A stretch of DNA of 64,000 nucleotides. It comes from TOLSYN sp963849065. GTDB lineage: Bacteria > Acidobacteriota > Terriglobia > Terriglobales > Acidobacteriaceae. Under the pieces are notes generated by a model, which saw only the letters and a program-made list of their open reading frames with translations, made no database searches and was not told where the DNA came from. Shown piece after piece: positions 32,746 through 42,228 of this stretch. The stretch spans positions 186,001 through 250,000 of the forward strand of contig CAWKFM010000002.1 in NCBI GenBank assembly GCA_963849065.1, written 5' to 3'. The translations under genes and the position numbers were made by a program. Every line of letters begins with the position of its first letter. Positions within the stretch are counted from its first letter, which is position 1.

Positions 32746-33920
32746 TCTCCTCTTTTATCTGCTAACCCGGACTTCAACTTCAAGCGCGTACTCAATTGGT
32801 GCATCTCGCCGACCAGCGCGGTCGCTTGCTCCACCGGCAGATTGAAATCGCCCACCGCTTCTTCGATGCGGCGAATCAGCGCCAGCGTACCGGCGGCGTC
32901 GGCTCCCGGAAGATGGGCGGTGATGGCCGCGGCAACCTGCGCAGCGTCGGCATCGGTGCGAACCGAGAAGCGGCGCTGCAAGGCGCCGCGGAACTGCTCG
33001 TAGACGATCTCCACCGCGATGTGCGCGGCGCCGGATTTCTGATACAGCGCCGCGAGGGTCTCGACGAACTCCATGGGGGCTAGCCGCGCGGAGGCCACGC
33101 TCTCCCGCGCCGGACCGAAGCTCCGCGAATAGGTGAGGCAGACCAGCGCGCCGATGAGCGCGGCCTGCAAAAGTCCCCAGCGCAGCGGGCTACCCAGCAC
33201 GGAATCGACGACCGTTTTGCCGCCCTGGTGAAAGTATTCGTCCCACAGCACCGGGCCGCGCCCGGGATCGCCTACAGAGTTCAACAGCAGCTGCGCGTTG
33301 TCGCTTTCGCGGATGCCGGAGTTGGACATGGGATCGGCGTTGCTCCACCAGATGACCTCGCCAGCGCCGTAGGAGAAGCGCGTAACGGGGCTTTCGTCGC
33401 CATCGAGAAACGGCGCGTCCATTTTTTCGCTGTCAAAGTAAAACTTCGGCGCAAGGGTGATTGCATGGATTCCGCGCGTCAGCTCCGAAGGCTCATGAGC
33501 CGGATAATCCTTCCACTGAAAGTGCGGCGTGCCGGCGCGGATTGGCGGCCGCGGCACAAACTGGGCGAAGCCCACCCCGGTTGCCACCACGCGCCCGCCG
33601 TTGCGCAGAAACTGCCGCACCGCCTCCACGTCGCCTTCGTCGCTGGGGATGGGATCGGCCAGAATCAGTGTGGCATGCGGCGGCAGATCGGCCAGCTTTC
33701 GCGGGTTCGCGGTCCAGCGCTGCGGCGCGTAGCCCATCTGCTCAAGCAGCAAGAACGCGGCTTTGGTGCCGTTGTTTCCGGCGGAGTAGGAGGATGGCAG
33801 CGCTCCGCCTTGGCCGCCTGCGCGGGCCGCGAAGACCGCCAGCACCGATGCTAATGCCATCAGGAGCGCAAAACCAATCGCCAGCTTGCGGTCTTCCGGA
33901 GCGATCTTCGGAGCGGTCAT
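32742..33920 (-). CDS. DUF4350 domain membrane protein
   Basis: A 392-aa protein with an N-terminal membrane helix (about residues 15-35). A periplasmic DUF4350 region follows (a GTKAAFLLLEQMGY stretch, then ILADPIPSDEGDVEAVRQFLRNGG, reminiscent of GATase-like folds), then a second membrane helix (about 245-265) and a cytoplasmic helical C-terminus. Function unknown; it is a standard member of the MoxR cluster. The ATG at 33920 overlaps the DUF4129 stop by one base. The open frame continues far upstream but overlaps that gene. Confidence 0.85.
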   Translation of the reverse strand: MTAPKIAPEDRKLAIGFALLMALASVLAVFAARAGGQGGALPSSYSAGNNGTKAAFLLLEQMGYAPQRWTANPRKLADLPPHATLILADPIPSDEGDVEAVRQFLRNGGRVVATGVGFAQFVPRPPIRAGTPHFQWKDYPAHEPSELTRGIHAITLAPKFYFDSEKMDAPFLDGDESPVTRFSYGAGEVIWWSNADPMSNSGIRESDNAQLLLNSVGDPGRGPVLWDEYFHQGGKTVVDSVLGSPLRWGLLQAALIGALVCLTYSRSFGPARESVASARLAPMEFVETLAALYQKSGAAHIAVEIVYEQFRGALQRRFSVRTDADAAQVAAAITAHLPGADAAGTLALIRRIEEAVGDFNLPVEQATALVGEMHQLSTRLKLKSGLADKRGE

Positions 33921-34864
33921 CAGCGGCATCCGATGCGCTCCACTTTGGCGAGGAATGACTCCCATTCGGTAAGCGCCGGAGGATGGTTGCCGTACCAGAC
34001 CACTTCGAAATCGCGCGTGATGTCGGCCAGCAAGAGGCGCGCCGGGTCGGATTGCTTCATTAACCGCAGGTACTCGCGGGGGGTGCGGGCGCGGTCCGGA
34101 CGCCAGGCGCCGGAGGATTCCAGGTGAGAGATGGCCGCCCAGTAGGCGGCGTGCACGGCCTCGCGCAACTCGCCACGCTCCACGGCGGCCCGCGCCTGGC
34201 GCAGCCAGTCGCGCCAACCCTTGGCCGACGGCGCAAACGGAATCACCTCGCGCACCGCTTCCGACGGACGCTCGCGCATGGCCCAGCGGTAAAGCTTCAG
34301 GAGAATGAAGGCGGCGACGAGGATACAGAGAGTCCACGCGACGATCTTTGATCCGAGCACCACCTGGGATGGGTCTTTGAAGATCCGCGACAGGAGCTTG
34401 GTGAGCATGCCGTACGCCCACTGCTTCAAAAGTTCCGAAGCATCCTGCCCGCCTACCTGGCGGAACTCGCGCTGCTGCAGGATCGCCTGCAGCTTCGGCT
34501 TGGCAGTCGGGTCAACGGCTCGCTCATAGGCGTCGATCCCGCTGAGGCGCTGTTGCAGATCGTCCTGCAATGGCTTGAGCCGGGCGGCGCGCTCGGCGGG
34601 CTTGGCCCCGATCTCGCGCAGCTGGCGTCGCAGCTCGAAGTTGGAGAGATGAAAGTTCTGGCCTCCGGCGGCGAATTCGCACTGTGACGGCACGGTGTCC
34701 GCCAGCTCCGCAAGGGAGACATCCGGCTGCTCGGCTTGTTGCTCGACATGGGCGAGCAGAGCGCGATACTGCGCCGCCGTGGCGCAAGGCAGTGAGGAGG
34801 CGGAGCAGAGTAATCCGCTCTGCAGCAGGATGAAAACCAGGATGGCCAGTCTGCGGATCGCCAA
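33920..34864 (-). CDS. DUF4129 domain membrane protein
   Basis: A 314-aa protein with a signal-anchor (AIRRLAILVFILLQSGLLC). A periplasmic helical region has two cysteines, a membrane helix lies at about residues 180-200, and a cytoplasmic C-terminal DUF4129 domain follows, with the motif HAAYWAAISHLE then RTPREYLR and ITRDFEVVWYG. No ATG or GTG is available after the preceding gene. TTG at 34864, 17 bases past the upstream stop, gives a proper signal sequence and is chosen. Function unknown; it belongs to the MoxR operon. Confidence 0.8.
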   Translation of the reverse strand: MAIRRLAILVFILLQSGLLCSASSLPCATAAQYRALLAHVEQQAEQPDVSLAELADTVPSQCEFAAGGQNFHLSNFELRRQLREIGAKPAERAARLKPLQDDLQQRLSGIDAYERAVDPTAKPKLQAILQQREFRQVGGQDASELLKQWAYGMLTKLLSRIFKDPSQVVLGSKIVAWTLCILVAAFILLKLYRWAMRERPSEAVREVIPFAPSAKGWRDWLRQARAAVERGELREAVHAAYWAAISHLESSGAWRPDRARTPREYLRLMKQSDPARLLLADITRDFEVVWYGNHPPALTEWESFLAKVERIGCR

Positions 34865-34881
34865 AAGCCTTTGCTCCGGTC

Positions 34882-35754
34882 CTACGACGTGGCCCCCATT
34901 GTATTCTCCGGTGTATTCTCCGGCGCCGAGGAACCCGGCTCGCCCAGCAGGCTCATCATGTTCTCGATGTCGAAGGCCTCCAGCCGCACCCGCTGATCGT
35001 AGTAGGCCAGCGTCAGAGCGATCGACATGACGGGGGTGACGATGGTGTTCACCACCATTGAGACAACGTAGCGGAACACCTTGAAACCGGCGGTTCCCAC
35101 CGTCCCCTTCAGGCTGATGGCGGCGATGCCGGGTACCGCAACGATGAGCGCGCCGATGGAGACCACCAGGATCCAGGTGAGGAAATAGATTGCAACGATG
35201 CGTCCGACCGAGTCTTTGGTCAGCTCGGCGCTGCGCGCGCAAGCCTGTTTTCCCTTGATATCTTCCAGCACGACGGCAGGCACGGCGAGACCGTACTTGC
35301 CGGCCCAGTAGATCCCCGGAATGATAAAGAGCAGGAAGCCCAGTCCGACCCTGAATCCAAGCTCGAAGGAGGCATAGATGACCTTGCCGATTTTGCCATT
35401 GACCCGCGCAAAACAGGAGCTGATGCTGGTTTCCTTTTCGAGGTAGATGTCGGAGACGCCAAAGACCGTGGCGGCCGTCGCGATGGAGCTCGCCAGCACG
35501 GAGACAATGAGCGTGACCAACCCAGCCACAAATGCCAGCAACGCGACCCTGGCGACGGCGGCCGGGTCGAACGAGTGGCCGGTCCTGATTCCGGCGCTCG
35601 CACCGGCCATCCCAAGGGTGGACAGCTGGATCACCAGCAGAAACGCGTGCGGCAGGGCGCTGATGCCGGCAAATAACAGGAAGTTCTGACGATAGGTCTG
35701 AAAGGTCCTATCCAGCAGTTGACCGGTGGTGAGCGGACGAAGCGAAGCCGACAT
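34882..35754 (-). CDS. Hypothetical six-helix membrane protein heading the MoxR operon
   Basis: A 290-aa protein with about six membrane helices, beginning RPLTTGQLLDRTFQTYRQNF, a lead-in typical of glycerophosphodiester-phosphodiesterase membrane-domain or YciC/DUF975-like proteins. The conserved middle has PGIYWAGKYGLAVPAVVLE and RSAELTKDSVGRI. The C-terminal tail is polar with a PENTPENT tandem. ATG at 35754 has GGAGA about 8 bases upstream. It lies first in the five-gene operon; its role is unknown. Confidence 0.75.
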   Translation of the reverse strand: MSASLRPLTTGQLLDRTFQTYRQNFLLFAGISALPHAFLLVIQLSTLGMAGASAGIRTGHSFDPAAVARVALLAFVAGLVTLIVSVLASSIATAATVFGVSDIYLEKETSISSCFARVNGKIGKVIYASFELGFRVGLGFLLFIIPGIYWAGKYGLAVPAVVLEDIKGKQACARSAELTKDSVGRIVAIYFLTWILVVSIGALIVAVPGIAAISLKGTVGTAGFKVFRYVVSMVVNTIVTPVMSIALTLAYYDQRVRLEAFDIENMMSLLGEPGSSAPENTPENTMGATS

Positions 35755-35967
35755 GAGAATGTCTCCAGGATTTCGCGCAAATGGTACCATCCGCAACTGC
35801 TTAAAAAGAAGAGCGATTCGCCGCACTTTGGTACAGGTGCGTTCGAACTGCAGCTTCCGGCTTTCCCCAGGTCGCCGCCAAGCCAGGAAAACAAATCTTT
35901 AGGAACTCTTTAGGGACTTTCTATGTGCGGTTTAGGATTGCCGAAGTATTAATAAATCTCCAGCCTT

Positions 35968-36693
35968 ATGAAAGCAAGCCCCAGCGACGCGCAGCGCAAC
36001 ATTCTTGTCGTGGATGACGAGCTGCAGATCACGCGCGTGCTCCGAACGACTCTTTCCGGCTACGGTTATAACGTGAGGACCGCCGGAGACGGCGTGGAGG
36101 CCCTGGAAGTGATGCGGCAATGGAATCCGGACCTGGTGATTACCGATCTCTCCATGCCGAATATGGGCGGGCTGGAGCTGTGCCGTAAAATACGCAGCGA
36201 GTCCGCGGTTTCGATCATTGTGCTCTCGGTGCGGGGCGAGGAAGAGCCCAAGGTCGAGGCGCTGGATTCCGGTGCGGACGATTACGTAACCAAGCCGTTC
36301 AACATGAATGAGCTGATGGCCCGCGTGCGTGCCGGTTTGCGGAGAACGGCGCGGCTCAGCCGGGAAGAAAAAGAGAAAAAGCGGGACACCGAAATTGAAG
36401 CCGGAGACTTCAAAATCGACCTGCTGACCAGGACGGTAACGGTGCGGGGACATGAGGTGCGGCTGACTCCCAAGGAATTCGATCTGCTCAGCTACATGGC
36501 GAAGAACTCTGGAAGGGTGGTGACTCACCGCACGCTGCTCAACTCGGTGTGGGGCGAAGCGTGCGTCGAACAGCCGGAGTATCTGCATGTGTTCGTCAAC
36601 CGCCTGCGTCATAAACTCGAGCCGGAAGATGGATCGGTGCACTACATTGTGACCGAAAAGTGGGTGGGCTACCGCTTTGAACCGAATGACTGA
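35968..36693 (+). CDS. OmpR/KdpE-type response regulator
   Basis: A 241-aa two-component transcription factor. The receiver domain covers residues ~10-125, with the acidic pair D17-D18 near the start, the phospho-acceptor Asp at LVITDLSMP (about residue 57) and the conserved Lys in VTKPF (about residue 108). A winged-helix DNA-binding domain fills residues ~145-240, with PEYLHVFVNRLRHKLE as recognition and wing region. No histidine kinase is adjacent; the hybrid kinase at 49301 is 12 kb away. A TATTAA hexamer about 16 bases before the ATG could be its -10. Confidence 0.92.
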   Translation: MKASPSDAQRNILVVDDELQITRVLRTTLSGYGYNVRTAGDGVEALEVMRQWNPDLVITDLSMPNMGGLELCRKIRSESAVSIIVLSVRGEEEPKVEALDSGADDYVTKPFNMNELMARVRAGLRRTARLSREEKEKKRDTEIEAGDFKIDLLTRTVTVRGHEVRLTPKEFDLLSYMAKNSGRVVTHRTLLNSVWGEACVEQPEYLHVFVNRLRHKLEPEDGSVHYIVTEKWVGYRFEPND

Positions 36694-36706
36694 CGCGACC
36701 GTCCGG

Positions 36707-36734
36707 TTGCGCCGCAGTCGTTCCCCTGTATAAT
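36707..36734 (+). promoter_or_regulatory. Promoter of the lipase-maturation-factor-like gene
   Basis: TTGCGC (36707-36712) and a perfect TATAAT (36729-36734) are 16 bases apart. The ATG at 36743 is only 8 bases after the -10, so the transcript would start at or next to the start codon (leaderless). No ribosome-binding site is present. Confidence 0.55.
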
Positions 36735-36742
36735 TTTCCGCC

Positions 36743-38416
36743 ATGAACAGCGGAGCCGAGAACGTGGAGCGCGCCGCAAGCGGGCTGGCTTCGCCCGCGT
36801 CCTTGCTCCACAGGTTCTTTACCTCCCAGCCGGGCGCATCCGGCCGATTGCTGCCTCGTTGGATCTTTCTGCGCGCCCTGGGCCTCATCTACTTTTCTGC
36901 CTTTTACTCCCTGGCATTTCAGATCCGGGGACTGATCGGCCCCCAGGGGCTTCTGCCCGCCGACGAATATCTGAAGATGTTCGCTGCGTCGTCGTTGGGA
37001 GTTCTGCGCTATTGGTACGCGCCTACGCTGCTGTGGATCTCCAGCGGCTCGCCGATGCTGATGGGCCTGTGCTGGGCGGGCATGATCGCCGCGCTGCTGG
37101 TGGTGTTGAACCTGTGGCCGCGCGGGATGCTGGTGGTTTGCTTCGTCTGCTATCTCTCGTTCACGGCCGCGGCGCGGGATTTCTCCGGCTATCAGTCGGA
37201 CAGCATGCTGCTGGAAGCCGGCTTCCTCGCGCTGTTTTTTTCGCCCGGTGGCCTGCGGCCCGGCCTGGGACGCGCCGCCCCGCCCTCGCTGTTCAGTTAC
37301 TTTCTGCTGCAGTGGGAGTGGTTCCGCATTTACTTCGAGTCCGGACTGGTCAAGCTGGCGAGCGGCGATCCGCAGTGGCGCAACTTTACGGCGATGGATG
37401 AGTATTACCAGAACTGTCCGCTGCCGACCTGGATCGGCTGGTACGTGCAGCATCTGCCACACTGGTTCCAGGCGGCAACCGTGGGCGCAACGCTGCTGAT
37501 GGAACTGGTGCTGGTGTGGATGGCCTGGCTGCCACGGCGCATTCGCATCGCCCTGTTCTTTTTCGTTACGCTCTGGCAGGTGGGCGTGATCCTCACCGCG
37601 AACTATACGTTTCTCAACTACCTGGTGCTCGCGCTGGGGATTCTGCTGGTGGACGACCGTTTTCTGCAGAACGTTTCGCGGCTTTGGAAATCCCCCGCCG
37701 CAACCCGCTCCGGCGAAGTTTCGCGAACGGAGCAGCCCGCGCAACCGAATGCGGAGACCGCTGAAGCCGCAAGCCCGCGCAGCACGCTGGTGCGCTCCTA
37801 CGATGCGTTCAAGCTGGCCATCGTGGTGGTGATGCTGGTCTGGGTCTTTTACGCCTCGACGGCGAGGCTGATCTGGATTCTGGCGCCGCACGTGCCGTTG
37901 CCGGAAGCCCCGGTGGCGGCGCTGGAGCCTTTCCGCATCGCAGATCAGTATGGGCTCTTCGCGGTGATGACCAAGCAGCTTTACCAGATCGAATTCCAGG
38001 GGTCGGATGACGGAAAGAACTGGACGGCGTATCCGTTCCGCTACAAGCCGCAGGCATTGGACAAACCACCCAAAATTTATGCGCCTTATCAGCCGCGCAT
38101 GGACTGGAACCTGTGGTTCGCATCGCTGGGATCGTGGCGCGAATATCCATTTGTGGTCAATACCGAGATTCGTCTGCTCACCGGCGACCGCGACGTGCTG
38201 AGTCTGTTCGCCGGCAATCCTTTTCCGCACGCGCCTCCCACCGAGATCCGCGCCGTGGTGTGGCAATACTGGTTCACCACCATGAGCGAGAAGCGCGCTA
38301 CCGGCAATTGGTGGCGGCGCCAATATATCGGACTCTATGCGCCTGCGCTCGAACTGCAATCGGACGGCAATATCCGGGTGGTGGAGATGCCCGATGAGCA
38401 CGGAACAAATCAATGA
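36743..38416 (+). CDS. Lipase maturation factor family membrane protein
   Basis: A 557-aa protein with ~9 membrane helices in the first two thirds and a soluble C-terminal domain (about residues 395-557). The segments GLIGPQGLLPADEY, YQSDSMLLEAGFLALFFSP and QWEWFRIYFESGLVKL are strong hallmarks of the LMF1/LMF2 (DUF1222) family. The vertebrate proteins help fold lipases in the endoplasmic reticulum; bacterial relatives have no established role. Its stop overlaps the next start as ATGA, so it is translationally coupled to the FAD oxidoreductase. Confidence 0.88.
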   Translation: MNSGAENVERAASGLASPASLLHRFFTSQPGASGRLLPRWIFLRALGLIYFSAFYSLAFQIRGLIGPQGLLPADEYLKMFAASSLGVLRYWYAPTLLWISSGSPMLMGLCWAGMIAALLVVLNLWPRGMLVVCFVCYLSFTAAARDFSGYQSDSMLLEAGFLALFFSPGGLRPGLGRAAPPSLFSYFLLQWEWFRIYFESGLVKLASGDPQWRNFTAMDEYYQNCPLPTWIGWYVQHLPHWFQAATVGATLLMELVLVWMAWLPRRIRIALFFFVTLWQVGVILTANYTFLNYLVLALGILLVDDRFLQNVSRLWKSPAATRSGEVSRTEQPAQPNAETAEAASPRSTLVRSYDAFKLAIVVVMLVWVFYASTARLIWILAPHVPLPEAPVAALEPFRIADQYGLFAVMTKQLYQIEFQGSDDGKNWTAYPFRYKPQALDKPPKIYAPYQPRMDWNLWFASLGSWREYPFVVNTEIRLLTGDRDVLSLFAGNPFPHAPPTEIRAVVWQYWFTTMSEKRATGNWWRRQYIGLYAPALELQSDGNIRVVEMPDEHGTNQ

Positions 38417-39840
38417 GAGCCACCGGCAGGGCCGTGGTGGTGGGAGCGGGCCCGAACGGCCTGGCCGCAGCCATCGTGCTGGCACGGGCAGGCATGCAGG
38501 TCGAAGTCTTCGAGGCCGAGGAGATGCCCGGCGGAGGAGCCCGGACGCTGGAGCTTACCTTGCCCGGCTTTCATCATGACTTCGGCTCCGCGGTGCATCC
38601 CATGGCCGCGGCTTCGCCATTCTTTACATCGCTGCCATTGCGCGAGCACGGACTGGAATGGATTCACTCTTCCGCGCCGCTCGCCCATCCCTTCGATGAC
38701 GGCACCGCGATCACCCTGGAGCGCGACCTGGATGCCGCCGTGCGAGTGCTCGGAGCGGACGGCAGCGCATGGAGGGATCTGGTTGGGCCGCTGGTAGAGC
38801 ACTGGAGCGAGTTCGCATCGGAAATTCTACGGCCGGTGATTCGCCTTCCGCGTCATCCTCTGCGGATGGCCCGCTTTGGATGGAATGCGCTGATGCCGGC
38901 CGCATTGCTGGCCAAGGCATGCTTTGGCAGCGAACGGACAACCGCGCTGTTTGCCGGATTGTCCGCACACTCGTTTCTCGCACTCGATGAGCCGCTCAGC
39001 GCTTCGTTCGGCATCGTGCTGGGCGCAACCGCCCATGCCGTGGGATGGCCCATTCCGCGCGGCGGGGCGCAATCGATCACCCGAGCGCTGATCGCGCATC
39101 TCGCTCAAGTCGGCGGCACGGTAAAGACCTCGAGCCGCGTGGAGAGCCTTGACTTGGCCGGTGCGTTCGACGCCGCGTTCTGCGATGTGAGCCCGCGTCA
39201 ACTTCTGCAGATGGCGGGCAGGCACTTCACTCCCGCCTACCGCCGCAGCCTCGCGCGCTATCGCCGAGGTCCGGGGGTCTTCAAGGTGGACTACGCGCTC
39301 TCGCAGCCGATTCCGTGGAAAGCCGCCGAATGCGCGCGCGCCGCAACCGTGCACCTGGGCGGAACCCTGGAGGAGATCGCCGCCTCCGAAGACGCCATGC
39401 GGCGCGGTCAACATGCCGAGCGGCCCTTTGTGCTGCTGGCGCAGCCAACGCTGTTTGATCCCAGCCGCGCGCCGCAAGGCAGGCACATCGCGTGGGCCTA
39501 TTGCCATGTTCCCAATGGGTCGAACTTCGACATGCTGCCGCGCCTGGAGGCGCAGATCGAGCGCTTTGCTCCCGGCTTCGGCGATTGTGTGCTGGCGCGC
39601 CGCGTCCTCACTCCCTCGGATCTTGAATCGATGGATGCAAATCTTATTGGCGGCGACATTGTGGGCGGAGCCTCGGACTGGCGGCAGTTGCTCTTTCGTC
39701 CCACGTGGAGACAGTACGCGACGAGTGACCCGCGCATCTACATTTGCTCATCGTGCACCCCGCCCGGTGGCGGAGTGCACGGCATGTGCGGTTACAATGC
39801 AGCCAGCCTTGCTTTGTCGCGGCTGAAGCTGGCGAGGTAG
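38413..39840 (+). CDS. PYROXD2/phytoene-desaturase-like FAD oxidoreductase (second copy)
   Basis: A 475-aa FAD enzyme of the same family as the product at 18342. The dinucleotide motif GAGPNGLAAA lies at residues 12-21 with FEAEEMPGGGART following. The C-terminal FAD-closing motif is CTPPGGGVHGMCGYNAA. It lacks the ~15-residue N-terminal lead of the other copy and is about 55 aa shorter overall. Its substrate is unknown. It is coupled to the LMF-like gene by an ATGA overlap and followed after 10 bases by the phosphodiesterase, so it probably works in the same membrane-lipid process. Confidence 0.87.
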   Translation: MRATGRAVVVGAGPNGLAAAIVLARAGMQVEVFEAEEMPGGGARTLELTLPGFHHDFGSAVHPMAAASPFFTSLPLREHGLEWIHSSAPLAHPFDDGTAITLERDLDAAVRVLGADGSAWRDLVGPLVEHWSEFASEILRPVIRLPRHPLRMARFGWNALMPAALLAKACFGSERTTALFAGLSAHSFLALDEPLSASFGIVLGATAHAVGWPIPRGGAQSITRALIAHLAQVGGTVKTSSRVESLDLAGAFDAAFCDVSPRQLLQMAGRHFTPAYRRSLARYRRGPGVFKVDYALSQPIPWKAAECARAATVHLGGTLEEIAASEDAMRRGQHAERPFVLLAQPTLFDPSRAPQGRHIAWAYCHVPNGSNFDMLPRLEAQIERFAPGFGDCVLARRVLTPSDLESMDANLIGGDIVGGASDWRQLLFRPTWRQYATSDPRIYICSSCTPPGGGVHGMCGYNAASLALSRLKLAR

Positions 39841-39850
39841 AGGAGCAGCG

Positions 39851-41359
39851 TTGAGATCGGTTCGCAAGTTGCACGGGATGCGGGTTGTGTTTGGGCTTCT
39901 GATTTTTGCCGCCTTGCCGATGGCCGGTTTTGCCGAGGCGCGGCCGGCCGCCCAGGTTGCGGACGCCGGCCGAACCATCCCCGCGCTGATGGTCAGCGAT
40001 ATTCACTTCGATCCGCTGCACGACCCCGGCAAAATCAAGCAACTGGTGGACGCTCCGGTGAGCCAATGGAATTCCATTCTCTCGGCTGCGCCGTCGCCGA
40101 ATCAGCAGCAGGCTTTTACTCAATTGCAGGAGACGTGCCGTGCGCGCGGCGTCGATACGCCTTATGGCCTGCTGCTCTCCAGCCTGCAGGCCATGCGCGC
40201 GCAGCTGCCCGATGCACAGTTTATGACCGTGAGCGGCGACCTGCTGGTGCACTCCTTTGGCTGCCGCTACCAAACGCTGCTGCCCCAATCGACGCACGCC
40301 GAATATCAGGCGTTCGTCCTCAAGACCTTGAGCTTTGTGATGCAAGAGCTGCGCGCAGCGTATCCCGCCATCCCCATCTACGTGGCGCTGGGCAACAACG
40401 ACTCGGCGTGCGGCGACTACCGCTTCGATACCCGAAGCGAGTTCCTGTTCCGCACCGGCCGTATCCTCGCCGAGGGGCTGCCTGCAGCGCAGCGGCAACA
40501 GGCGCTCAAGATGTTCGACACCGGCGGCTATTACAGCGTCACCATGGCCGCGCCCATGCGCGACACGCGGCTCATCGTGGTCAACGATATTTTCCTCTCG
40601 ACCAATTACAGCACCTGCGCCGGCAAGTCCGACCCCGCGGCAATCACCGCGCAAATGACGTGGCTGCGGGAGCAACTCGCGCAGGCCCGGCGATTGGGCC
40701 AAAGGGTTTGGGTGATGGGGCACATTCCGCCGGGCATCGATCCGTATGCGACGGTTGCCGGAATGAAAGACGTTTGCATGGGCGCGGCGCCCGCACTGTT
40801 TCTGTCTTCGGACAAACTGGGCGAGCTGCTCGCCGCGAATGCCGGCGTGATCCGGCTCGGCATTTTCGCGCACACCCACATGGATGAAGTGCGGCTGCTG
40901 GAGCCGATGGACAGCGGGCCGCACGCTTTGCCCGAGCACGGCAGTGCCGAAAAGTCTCCCGGCGGCGTTGCCCTCAAAATCATTCCCTCCATCACACCGG
41001 TGGATGGCAACAACCCGTCGTTCACCGTGGCCCGCATCAACCCCGCCTCGGCCATGCTGGAGGATTACCAGGTGATCGCGGCCTCCAACCAGACCGGCGT
41101 CGGCACCACCTGGTCCCAGGAGTACGACTTCGCGCAGGCTTACCATCAAGCGGAATTCTCGCCCGCAACCGTGGAAGAAATGATTGCAGCGTTCCATGGC
41201 GATCGCGAAGCCAAAACCGAAGCCAGCCAGCAGTACATTCGCGACTACTTTGTGGGCAATCTCTCTGTCGCACTCAAGCCATTCTGGCCGCTGTACGCCT
41301 GCTCGCTGGAAAATTACACAGCCAAGGCATTTACCGCGTGCGTCTGCTCCGGCAATTAG
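39851..41359 (+). CDS. Secreted metallophosphoesterase, acid-sphingomyelinase-like
   Basis: A 502-aa calcineurin-type phosphoesterase. A signal peptide (residues 1-28, cleaved near GFAEA) is followed by the metal motifs DIHFD (about residue 50), SGD (about 127), GNND (about 181, with Asn replacing the usual His of GNH), GH and HTH (about 345). The layout resembles acid sphingomyelinase-like phosphodiesterases, which cleave phospholipid head groups or nucleotides outside the cytoplasm. The start is TTG with AGGAG 5 bases upstream; a later ATG at 39878 is the alternative. Several cysteines fit an exported, disulfide-bonded protein. Confidence 0.85.
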   Translation: MRSVRKLHGMRVVFGLLIFAALPMAGFAEARPAAQVADAGRTIPALMVSDIHFDPLHDPGKIKQLVDAPVSQWNSILSAAPSPNQQQAFTQLQETCRARGVDTPYGLLLSSLQAMRAQLPDAQFMTVSGDLLVHSFGCRYQTLLPQSTHAEYQAFVLKTLSFVMQELRAAYPAIPIYVALGNNDSACGDYRFDTRSEFLFRTGRILAEGLPAAQRQQALKMFDTGGYYSVTMAAPMRDTRLIVVNDIFLSTNYSTCAGKSDPAAITAQMTWLREQLAQARRLGQRVWVMGHIPPGIDPYATVAGMKDVCMGAAPALFLSSDKLGELLAANAGVIRLGIFAHTHMDEVRLLEPMDSGPHALPEHGSAEKSPGGVALKIIPSITPVDGNNPSFTVARINPASAMLEDYQVIAASNQTGVGTTWSQEYDFAQAYHQAEFSPATVEEMIAAFHGDREAKTEASQQYIRDYFVGNLSVALKPFWPLYACSLENYTAKAFTACVCSGN

Positions 41360-41430
41360 GCATGCGGCGAGTCGCGCGCGCGTCTACGCGCATCCATTCC
41401 CATAGAGATTGAGGATAGAGGAGGCAGACA

Positions 41431-42219
41431 GTGCAACCATCGGAGAGAAAGCATGCCTACAGCGGAGCCGCCACCAGTACGCCGCCGGTCCCCGAGCCGT
41501 CGTTTGCCGAGCGGGCGCGCACGCTGGTGCATCTGGGACGCATCGGCAGTCTCTCCACGCTGTCGCGCAAACAGATGGGCTTTCCCTTCGGCTCCGTCAT
41601 GCCCTACGGCGTGGACGAGCGCGGACGCCCCATCTTTCTCATCAGCACCATGGCCATGCACACGCAAAATCTGAAGGCGGAACCGCGCGCCAGCCTGCTG
41701 GTGACGCAACTCGAAGCGGAAAGCGATCCGCTGGGCGCGGCCAGAGTCACGCTGATGGGAAACGTCCTCCCGGTGGCGGAGGCGGAGCGTGCCGAGACGC
41801 GCAAGCTTTACCTGGAGCGTTACGCCAACAGCCGGTATTGGGTGGACTACGAGGATTTTTCCTTCTACCGCATGGAACTGGTAGACGTTTACTACGTGGG
41901 CGGCTTCGGCGTGATGGGCTGGGTTGCAGCCGCAGACTACCTCGCCGCGCAACCCGATCCGCTGGCCGACGCCATGGCCGGCATCCTGGCGCACATGAAC
42001 GCCGACCACAAGGATTCCCTCGTCCAACTGGCACGAAGCTACGCGGGCATCGAGGCCGAAGAAGCGGCAATGACCTCGGTGGACCGCCTCGGCTTTCATC
42101 TGCGATTGAAAACTGCCGAGGGCATGCGCGGCGCGCGCATCGCATTTCTGCGCGAGGTGCACACTCCGGAAGAGACGCGGAGTGTGCTGGTGGAAATGGT
42201 GCACGCGAAAAACAGCTAA
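41431..42219 (+). CDS. HugZ/pyridoxamine-5'-phosphate-oxidase-fold protein with DUF2470
   Basis: A 262-aa protein. A split-barrel flavin-binding-type domain (about residues 25-170) is followed by a DUF2470 domain (about 180-258) that starts with ILAHMNADHKDSL, the hallmark of this group. Relatives include HugZ, which helps use haem iron, and chloroplast-type proteins linked to tetrapyrroles. The substrate here is uncertain. The start is GTG with GGAGG 8 bases upstream. It lies 71 bases after the phosphodiesterase and is possibly the last gene of the four-gene set. Confidence 0.87.
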   Translation: MQPSERKHAYSGAATSTPPVPEPSFAERARTLVHLGRIGSLSTLSRKQMGFPFGSVMPYGVDERGRPIFLISTMAMHTQNLKAEPRASLLVTQLEAESDPLGAARVTLMGNVLPVAEAERAETRKLYLERYANSRYWVDYEDFSFYRMELVDVYYVGGFGVMGWVAAADYLAAQPDPLADAMAGILAHMNADHKDSLVQLARSYAGIEAEEAAMTSVDRLGFHLRLKTAEGMRGARIAFLREVHTPEETRSVLVEMVHAKNS

Positions 42220-42228
42220 GCTGCGAGC

